Shown: piece after piece, positions 28,470 to 37,900 of the stretch
Numbering within the stretch: position 1 is the first letter of the stretch
How the letters are laid out: every line of letters starts with the position of its first letter
From: Symbiodinium natans
Lineage: Eukaryota > Sar > Dinophyceae > Suessiales > Symbiodiniaceae
DNA length: 60,000 nt
Direction of reading: 5' to 3'
Assembly (NCBI GenBank): GCA_905221605.1
Contig: CAJNDS010002257.1
Coordinates: 1,175,422-1,235,421, forward strand
Notes under the pieces: model-generated
The model's database searches: none
Seen by the model: only the letters and a program-made list of their open reading frames with translations
What the model was told of the DNA's origin: nothing
Position numbers and translations under genes: made by a program

Positions 28470-29032
28470 GTTATGGTTTGCTGTAAATATGGCGTAGATG
28501 CTGTGAAGGTTAGGACGCAGCAGAGTCTCGACAACCTCGTCAGGCGCGAAGAGCAGCTCTGGCCCGATTGCGCAAGGCCGTCTAATACCACCCCACGCCG
28601 TCCAAGGCGGCGAAGCCACCCTAACCTATTCCTTTTAGGGTTTAGGCATAAACTGAGGACAACTGCTTGCTTCCAATAAAACGTCTTCCGTCACCGATGG
28701 TCGCTTTCAGCCAAGGGGAAGGTTTCAGTCCAGCGGGTCGCAGAGAGGGTCGGGTCCAGGGTCCCAGGGTCCCATCCCAGGAGAGTCCAGGGGGGGTCCC
28801 AGACAAAGTCTCCGCAAAAGACTGGTCCAAACCCTAAACCCTAAACCCTAAACCCTAAACCCTAAACCCTAAACCCTAAAACCCTAAACCCTAAACCCTA
28901 AACCCTAAACCACCGGGCCTATCGTGGGGGCTAATAGCCAACCTCCGGGCTGGTGGCTGGGTCGGCTTGCGCCATTGAGGTCGCGGCTTAGGCGCCACCC
29001 CAAATGTAGGGGGGCCGGCCTAGGCCTTGAGT
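28470..29032 (-). mobile_element. 540-bp dispersed repeat, copy 2 (inverted)
   Basis: The reverse complement matches 19205-19748 at both ends. In this copy the middle holds a CCCTAAA array (28829-28910) that copy 1 lacks. One frame is open over GPELLFAPDEVVETLLRPNL here but is disrupted in copy 1, so it could once have been coding. Confidence 0.7.
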
Positions 29033-29040
29033 TTAGGAGT

Positions 29041-30130
29041 TTAGGGTTTAGGATTGAGGGTTTAGGGTTTAGGGTTTAGGGGTTAGGGGTGAGGGGTGAG
29101 GGGTGAGGGGTTAGGGGTTAGGGGTCAGGGGTTAGGGGTGGGTCGGGGTTCAGGATTCAGGGCTTAGAGGTTGTAGGAGCATTAATGCATCAACGGTAGC
29201 CAGGTTCCCCCTAGATTGGGGTCCATTCTACACGTCCTCATATGCGGAGCAACCCCCTAAACCTAAACCCTAAACCCTAAACCCTAAACCCTAGACCCTA
29301 AACCCTAAACCCTAAACCCTAAACCCTAAGCCTAAACCCTAAACCCTAAACTTAAAGCTGCCAGCTGAGAGCAAGCTTCGCAGGGTTTTGCCAGCGCCTC
29401 GCCCGACAAAGCACAAAAGGTGATGCTGGCTTTCCTGCAGGAATCTCCAGACCCTTTTAGAATTGATGTTTAGGGTTTAGGGTTTAGGGTTTAGGGTTTA
29501 GGGTTTAGGGTTTAGGGTTCAGGGTTCAGGGTTCAGGGTTTCGGGCATGGTCCTAGGAGTAAGCTAGGAATAAAAAGGGTACCCGTTTTGGTTTAAAGGG
29601 GAATATAAATAAACCTACACCCTAACAAAAGGCGACGAAGGGCCGACTCTGGGTCCTAGCTACCCTAAACCCTAAACCCTAAACCCTAAACCCTAAACCC
29701 TAAACCCTAAACCCTAAACCCTAAACCCTAAACCCTAAACCCTAAACCCTCAACCCTCAACCCTAAGAACACAAAATCTTTGCAGATTCTAAACCTTTTT
29801 CCAAGAACGGCCGAGTGCCTGGTGACTCCCATGGGCGCGCAGCCGAGCGGCAACGACCAGGAGGTCGCTGGTCGCGGCCGCACGTCACAAACGCCAGGCG
29901 CGTCCTAATGTTTGGGGGCTCAGGGTTTAGGGTTTAGGGTTTATATATAGGGTTTAGGGTCTAGGGTCTGGGGTCTAGGGTTTAGGGTTTAGGGTTTAGG
30001 GTTTAGGGTTTAGGGTTTAGGGTTTAGGGTTCAGGGTTTAGGGTTTAGGGTTTAGGGTTTAGGGTTTAGGGTTTAGGGTTTAGGGTTTAGGGTTTAGGGT
30101 TTAGGGTTTAGGGTTTAGGGTTTAGGGCTT
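29041..30130. repeat. dense arrays with short spacers
   Basis: TTTAGGG/TGAGGGG variants 29041-29150, CCCTAAA 29255-29352, TTTAGGG/TTCAGGG 29466-29545, a small family-H spacer (CTAGGAATAAAAAGGGTACC ... CTGGGTCCTAGCT, 29546-29660), CCCTAAA 29660-29765 and TTTAGGG 29926-30125. No gene seen. Confidence 0.9.
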
Positions 30131-30208
30131 GCGGTTTAGGGTTTACGGCTTGAAGTTCGATGCTTGAGGGTTGAGGGTTTGGGGTTGAAGCCTCAGGACA
30201 GGTTCCTC

Positions 30209-30662
30209 TTAGACACAGAAGCAAAGTCTGAAAAGCATCCCAGGGGCAGGAAACATAGCATCCAGTAGCTCTACCTCCTGTACCTGTAGCTGTAGCTCCC
30301 GACACCGCGTACCGCGGATCCTGCTCGTGGTCACCATCCGAAATACTGCCTGCCAGGTCAAGTCACTGGGATCGTCCAGCACCAATGTTAGAACACAACC
30401 CATTGTCTGATGCAAGAGTCTAAATGGTGAATAATATCCCATGATAACCTCGAGAATTGTCAAGTACACCTTCCCCGAGACAGACCGTTCTCATGAAGGT
30501 GTTCTGAGCCCTAGGTTTTAGGGGTTTAGGAGGTTTAGGGGTTTTGACCCTAAAACCAAAACGGTCCCTGACACTCGCCCCCCGCTCCGCCTGGTGGCAA
30601 TCCCCGTGATAGCGCACGTCCATGCCGGTGCCGCAAATAAGGCAAGTGGGCGCCTTAGCGCC
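30209..30662 (-). CDS. two-exon gene fragment with C-x2-C...H-x2-C-H motif
   Basis: Exon 30662 to about 30572 encodes GAKAPTCLICGTGMDVRYHG then DCHQAERGAS; the C-x2-C and H-x2-C-H spacing suggests a small zinc-binding module. Exon 30469-30209 is the longest single exon seen outside the retrotransposon and the Cys-rich gene. It starts VYLTILEVIMGYYSPFRLLH, contains DDPSDLTWQAVFRMVTTSRI, and runs to a stop. The acceptor of the second exon is GGGGAAG; the first donor is not fixed. No family named. Confidence 0.45.
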
Positions 30663-30727
30663 CTGTCTTCGGCAGCTAGGGCCGAATTGGCGCATTGGCG
30701 CTTTGGGGCTTTAGGGTTTGGGGGGTT

Positions 30728-30868
30728 GAGGTTACTTTATAAGGGAACCTTGAGCCCGAAAAACCCTAAACCCCAAACCCTCAACCCTAAACCCCAAACC
30801 CTAAACCCGAAACCCTAAACCCAAAAACAGGGGAAAAAGATACCACTAAACTACCAGGTAGGGGGCCC
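30728..30868. mobile_element. TIR element family A, copy 6 (fragment)
   Basis: GGTTACTTTATAAGGGAACC then TTGAGCCC, a CCCTAAA tract and AAAAGATACCACTAAACTACCAG match the core and right arm of copy 1. The left arm is missing. Confidence 0.55.
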
Positions 30869-30899
30869 TGGTTTTCCGAGCCAGGACGGCCAGGACGTC

Positions 30900-31990
30900 A
30901 ATTAGCAAAGGGCTCGGGACCCTGAACCCGAAGTTCAGGGTTTAGGGTGTAGGGCTTAGGGCTTCGGGTTTAGGGTTGAGGCTTTAGGGTTTAAGGATTT
31001 TGGGGTTTAGGGTTTTGGGTTTTGGGTTTAGGGCTTTGAACCCAAGATCCCTAAATCCAGCGCCCCGACTCTCCCCCGCACCCCCCCCAGGACGAAACAT
31101 GGGAGCCAAAACCCCAAGTACCCCAAAGCCCTAAACCCTACATTTCTGAAGCCCCCAAAGCCTTAAACCCAGTAGACATGTGGACCCAACATCAAACCCT
31201 AAACCCTAGACACTGAATCCCAAACCCTAAACCCTAAACCCTAAACCCTAAACCCTAATTAAACCCTAAATAAACCCTAAACCCTAAACCCTAAACCCTA
31301 AACCCTAAACCCTAAACCCTAAACCCCAAACACTCACACCTAAACCCTAAACCCGAAACCCTAAACCCAAAACCCTAAACCCTAAACCCCAAGCCCTAAA
31401 CCCTAAACCCTAAACCCTCACTCCGACGCCGTGAACCCCAAAGTCTCCCAAAGCCCTCAAGCCTCAAAGCAAGCAACAAATCGCCCCTCGGACCACATGG
31501 CCCGGTTTAGGGTTTAGGGTTTAGGGTTTGGGGTTTAGGGTTTAGGGTTTAGGGTTTAGGGTTTAGGGTTTAGGGTTTAGGGTTTAGGGTTTAGGGTTTA
31601 GGTTTAGGGGTTAGGGTTTAGGGTTTAGGGTTTTGGGTTTAGGGTTTAGGGTTTAGGGTTTAGGGTTTAGGGTTTAGGGTTTAGGGTTTAGGGTTTAGGG
31701 TTTAGAGCTTAGGGGTCTCCATATTCCGCAAGCATGTTCTTTCAGGTTGTTAAGGCTGGGGTGTTGGGGCGTTGGGGCGTTGGGGCGTTGGGGCGTTGGG
31801 GCGTTGGGGTGTTGGGGTGTTGGGGTGCTAAACCCTGAACCCTAAACCCTAAACCCGAACCCTAAACCCTAAACCCTAAACCTAAACTAAACCCTAAACC
31901 CTAAACCCTAAACCCTAAACCCTAAAGTGCTGGGGCGTTGGGCTTGCCACCCCCAAGCGATCTTAAGGGGCCCAAGGCCCAAGTTGGCAC
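30900..31990. repeat. arrays including (GGGGCGTT)n
   Basis: Degenerate TTTAGGG 30935-31030; CCCTAAA 31195-31420; TTTAGGG 31505-31706 (about 28 units); a GGCGTTGG octamer block 31752-31812; CCCTAAA 31830-31925. No exon supported. Confidence 0.9.
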
Positions 31991-34900
31991 CTCGTGGACT
32001 TCCACCCGGGGGACTTCCACGATGCACTCCTATAGGTTAGGGTGTAGGGTTTAGGGTTTTAGGGTTTAGGGTTTAGGGTTTAGGGTTTAGCGTTAAGGAT
32101 TAAGGGTTGAGGGTTAAGGGTTAAGGGTTAAGGGTTAAGGGTTGAGGGTTAAGGGTTAAGGGTTAAGGGTTAAGGGTTTAGGGTTTAGGGTTTAGGGTTT
32201 AGGGTTTAGGGTTTAATGTCAACAGATTTCAGGGCTTTCTTGGGTTTAGGGTTTAGGGTTCAGGGTTTAGGGTTTCGGGCTAGGGTTTAGGGTTCAGGGT
32301 TTAGGGTTTTTAGGGCTGGTTTTGGGGGTTCTTCGTGTTCCGGGTTTTGGGCTTAGGGTTGGGGGGCTTAGAGGGGTTTGGGTGCAGGGTTGGCCGGCCG
32401 CCCATGGACTTCCCAGGCCCTACGCCCGGTCCCCTAAACCTTAAACCCTAAACCCTAAACCCTAAACCCTAGACCCTAAACCCTAAACCCTAAACCCTAA
32501 ACCCTAAACCCTAAACCCTAAACCCTAAACCCTAAACCCTAAACCCTAAACCCTAAACCCTAAACCCTAAACCCTACACGGCCTCCCCGGTGGAAAAACG
32601 ACCGGCCCTGTTGGGCACTCAAGGCTCTGGCCTGTTGTCCTGGGCCCCAAGCCCTGAATCAGTAGAGCGAAAGAACTTGAGGCGGGCGCTTTGAGGCTTA
32701 AGGTTTGGGGCCCTACACTGGAGCCTGAGGCTGCAAATAGCAGCATTTCTGCGTTTCCAAAGGCTGCAGATACTGCAAGCAGCAGCATTTCTGCATTGTC
32801 AAAGGCTGCAGATGCTGCAAATAGCAGCATTTCTGCGTTTCCAAAGGCTGCAGATACTGCAAGCAGCAGCATTTCTGCATTGTCAAAGGCTGCAGATGCT
32901 GTAAATAGTAGCATTTCTGCGTTGTCAGAGGCTTCAAATACTGCAAATAGCAGCATTTCTGCGTTTTCAAAGGCAGATGCTGCAAAAAGCAGCATTTCTG
33001 CATTGTCAAAGGCTGCAGATGCTGTAAATAGCAGCATTTCTGCGTTGTCAGAGGCTTCAAATACTGTAAATAGCAGCATTTCTGCGTTTTCAAAGGCAGA
33101 TGCTGTAAATAGTGCGATTTTTAGAGGCTGCAAATACTGTAAATAGCAGCATCTCTGAGTTTTCAGATGCTGCAAATACTGTCCAAAGCTGCATTTCTGT
33201 CTGAATTTTCGGAAGCTGCAAATTCTGTACTTCAAAACAAGCGGATGGAATCACATGCTTTGACGCTTGCTGGGCCTAAACAAGCGAGGGGTTGGGGGGT
33301 GGGGGGCGCAGCCCCCCGCATTGGCAAACAAAATGCTCGAACGATGGGTTTGGAAAGGGTTCAGATGGCGCACAGCTCACAAAAGCCGGGGGCAACCGTT
33401 TGCAAACTGAATGCTCGCATAGTGGGTTTGTAAGGGATTCATATGGTGTTTGAGGCAAGCTTGCACGGCTCACAAGGCTGCAAATACTGTAAAGAGCAGC
33501 ATTGCCGCGCTTTCAGATGCTGCACATACTGCAAATAGCCGCATTTCTGACTTCGCAGAGGCACACTGTACATAGCAGCATTAGTTTCTGAGTTTTCAGA
33601 CGCTGCAAATACTCTAAAAACTCTAAAGAGCGGCATTTCTGAATTTCGGAAGCTGCAAATGCTGTAAGTGCTAGCATGAGAGAAAACAAACGGAAGGGAA
33701 TCATATGCTTTGACGCAAGCAAGCACGGCCTAAATCAAGCGGGGGGGGTTGCAGCCCCCCCCCATTTGCTAGCACAATGCTCGAATGATGGGTTTGGACA
33801 GGATTCTAATGGTGCACGGGTCACAAAAGCGGGGGGCTTGGGGGTCACAACCATGTGCAAACAGAATTCAGAATGCTCGCATGATGGGTTTGCAAGGATT
33901 CACATGGTGTTTGAGGCAAGCTTGCACGGGTTAAAAGAGCGGGGCGGGGGTTGGGAGGGTCGCAACACAACGCTCGCCGGATGGTTTTGGAGTGGAATCA
34001 TTCGCTTTGAACCTAAAAAAGCCGGGGGGTTGTTGGGCGGCGCAGCCCTCCCCCCCCCCCCCAATTACAAACACAATGCTCGAACGATGGGTTTGGAAAG
34101 GATTCAGATGGTGCACGGCTCACGAAAGCGAGAGCTTGGGGGTTCGGACCCATGTGCAAACAGAAGGCTCGAACGATGGGTTTGGCAGGGATTCATACGG
34201 TGCTTGAAGGAAGCTTGCACGGCTTAAAAGGCCCCATTTGCAAACACAATGCCCGCACGATAGATTTGGAAGGGAATCATATGCTTTGACGCAAGGAGCA
34301 CAGCCTAACTAGTAAGGGGTTGGGGGTTTGCACAGCGTCATAAAAGGACCGGACGGGCAGAGGACCACGGGACCAGAGGACCAGAGGAGCAGAGCACCAC
34401 GGGACCAGAGGACCAGACGATCAAAGAACTGGGGGACCAGGGGACCAGGGGACCAGCGGATCAGGGGACCCGAGCCACACCGTTTAAAGAAAAGAAGCCC
34501 GAGCCACACCTTTAAAAAAAAACAACCCTTGGCCATGCTGAACCCTAAACCCTAAACCCTAAACCCTAAACCCTAAACCCTAAACCCTAAACCCTAAACC
34601 CTAAAGGGAGCTCCTGGACGGTGTACTGCGGCACTTCCATGACCTTTTCGATGCACTGAATCACTGGCTTCTCCACCTCCGGCGAGGGTTAGTTGGGGTT
34701 TAGGGTTTAGGGTTTAGGGCTTAGGGCTTAGGGCTTAGGGCTTAGGGCTTAGGGCTTAGGGCTTAGGGCTTAGGGCTTAGGGCTTAGGGCTTAGGGTTTA
34801 GGGTTTAGGGTTAGGGCCCTATTCAAACCCGGTTCGGGCTTAGGGTTTAGAGCTTAGGGTTTAGGGTTGAAGGTTTATAGGGTATCCTAAACCTCAAACC

Positions 34901-37900
34901 CTAAACCATCAACCAAACAAAGGTGCTTACAAAGATCAGTCCTACTCGACAGCACGAAGCACGAAACCCTGGTTCAGACTCATGGCAGCCGGGCGTTATC
35001 TCAAAGTGCTAGCAGAAGGGTTTGGGTTTAGCGGCGGGGTTTTGGACAATTGAGGGCCGTTTAGGGTTTCGGGCTTGGGGTTCAGGGATTAGATTGGCTT
35101 TAAACCGTTAACCCTAAGCCCTAAACTCTTTCGGTTGGACAAGCACTGTCAAGCCCTCAGCCCCTTCCCAAGCCTACAAAGTCTTGTGTCTCTAAGCTCT
35201 AGGCTCTTGAACCCTAAGCCCTAACCGAAACCTTATGCCCTGGACCCTACAATTTCTAAAAGCCTACGCCCCTAAAACCTTAAAAGCATAATCCTATACC
35301 CTGCCCAAACCCTAAACCCTGAAAGCCTAAAACCCTAAAACCCTAAAACCCTAAAACCCTAAAACCCTAAAACCCTAAAACCCTAAAACCCTAAAAGCCT
35401 AAAAGCCTAAAACCCTAAAACCCTAAAACCCTAAAACCCTAAACTAAAACCCTAAAACCCTAAAACCCTAAAACGCTAAAACGCTAAAACCCTAAAACGC
35501 TAAAACCCTAAACCCTAAAACCCTAAACCCTAAACCCTTAAACCCTTAAATCCTTAAACCCTACACCCTAAACCCTAAACCCTAAACCCTAAACCCTAAA
35601 CCCTAAACCCTAAACCCTAAACCCTAAACCCTAAACCCTAAACCCTAAACCCTAAACCTTGACGAAAGCTCCGACCTGCTTCTGAACTTTCTGCACTTCC
35701 GGCCTGTCATCAGCTTGGGCTTGGAGGTTAGGGCTTAGGGTTTAGGGTTTAGGGTTTAGGGTTTAGGGTTTAGGGTTTAGGGTTTAGGGTTTAGGGTTTA
35801 GGGTTTAGGGCTTAGGGCTTAGGGCTTAGGCGGCTTAGGGCTTAGGGCTTAGGGCTTAGGGTTTCGGGTTTACAAGCAAACCCTAAATCCACCCAACAAG
35901 ATCGTCGACGCTGCATCCCCTCAACCCTGACCCCTCAACCCCTCAACCCGTCAACCCCTAAACCCCTAAACCCCTAAATCCCTAAACCCCTAAACCCCTA
36001 AACCCCTAAGCCCCTAAACCCCTAAACCCCTAAAACCCGACAGGACTTGATGGTTCCGTAAGTTCAAGAAATTGATTAGGTTGGGGCATAGGGTCCCTAA
36101 ACCCTAAACCCTAAACCCTAAACAGAGTTTGGGGGGGGGCCTGAAGGCTCCTCATGTAGTTCCTTTCTGAGTTCGTCGTATGGGGTTTTTTGTTTTCTAC
36201 CCTAAGAAGGTAGTACGTAGGGGAGCAGGCCAGCACCGACTTCAGAAGTGGAGCTTAGGGTTTAGGGTTTAGGGTTTAGGGTTTAGGGTTTAGGGTTTAG
36301 GGTTTAGGGTTTAGGGTTTAGGGTTTAGGGTTTAGGGTTTAGGGTTTAGGCCTTAGGGTTTAGGGTTTAGGGTTTAGGGTTTAGGGTTTAGGTGCCTGGT
36401 TTCAGAGGAAAAGCGCTCTGCACCGTGGCAGAAGTCATCACATCAAATCTAGGTCCGCATGATGTCCAAACAGGCATGGCTGCACTTAGGAGGGTAGCAA
36501 CAAATTAAAATTTTAGCTGCCTTACTAGGAAACGAAATGAACCCAAAAAGGCTAAGGATCTAAAGTTACAGTAAAGCCCCACAAAGAAAAAACCTCCCAT
36601 GAGCTGACAGCACGCCCAAACTTCACCAACAAAAAAGGACTACGCAGACCCACAAGAATATGGGGCTTCAATTCCTGCATCCTGCAAAACTGTGAGATAG
36701 CGGACAACCTAAACCCTAAACCCTAAACCCTCAACCCTCGACCCTAACTCCCCCCCCCCCCCCCCCCCCCCAAAAGGCACCTTGGGATCTCCCGGACGAG
36801 GTCCACGTACTCCATCTTCGGCACCTCCACGATCTGCTCCTGGCCGCCAAGGGGCAAACCCTCAACTCCAAGTCCAAGAAGCCCCCAAAAGCCCTGAACC
36901 CTAAACCCGAAACCCGAAACCCTAAACCCTAAACCCTAAACCCTAAACCCAACTAAGCTTCAGCTGTAGACCAATCCTTCAGCCGTAGCGTTCAGGGCAC
37001 CGACACGACAGGACTCCAACACGGAAGGCCTTCCAGGGTCCTTCAGGTTCTTAGGGTTTAGGGTTTGGGGTTTAGGGTTCAGGGTTTAGGGTTTAGGGTT
37101 TACCCTAGTACCCTAGAACCCTGCAACCCTAGAACCCTAAAACCATAGAACCCCGAACCCTAGAACTCTTGTACAATAGAACCTTACAACCCTACAACTC
37201 TAGAGCCCACCAGAAACCTGTCCGAGAACCCTCAACCGTCAACCCTCCACACTTTCTATACAAGTCCTTCGCAACCCACCCTGCCGCCTGAAGGCCCCCC
37301 GCATTCCCCCAAGGAACAAAGCTAGGTCGGTCCTCTGAACCCTCTGATAAGGGCTTCAAGGGTTTCGGGTTTAGGGTTGAGGGTTTAGGATTTAGGGTTT
37401 AGGGTTTAGGGTTTCGGGTTTAGGGTTTAGGGTGAGGAGCGTCCTGGATGGTGGTGATGGGGACCTCGACCACCCGCTCGATGACCTCGTAGATTGGCTT
37501 CACCACCTCGGTAAGGTCGGAGTAAGGGTGTAGGGTTTTGGCTATAGGGTTTAGGGTACCAACTAGTTGGTTTACAGGGGCTAACAAGGGAACCTCAACC
37601 CTAAACAAGAAGCGAATAAGGGCCTACGCTGGGTCCTAGTTCCCCTAAACCCTAAACCCTAAACCCTAAACCCTCAACAGAAAAAGGGGAACAAAGGCCT
37701 ACTGTGGGCCCTGGCTTCGCCGAGGTGTTTACAGGGGTTGCTGCCTAGGTTAGGTTGGGCACTTCCCAAAGTAGGGTTCAGGGGTTAGGGTTTAGGGTTC
37801 CCTTTTGTTATGGGAACCGCCGAGAAGACCCTAAACCCTAAACCCTGAACCCTAAACCTTAAACCCTAAACCCTAAGCCCTAAACCCTACATCCTAAACC

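Noticed and set aside
37420-37608. A single 62-codon minus-strand gene including VVKPIYEVIERVVEVP
   Set aside because: Only 37506-37444 shows alveolin character and has splice-like ends; the upstream part is degenerate array and family-H sequence.
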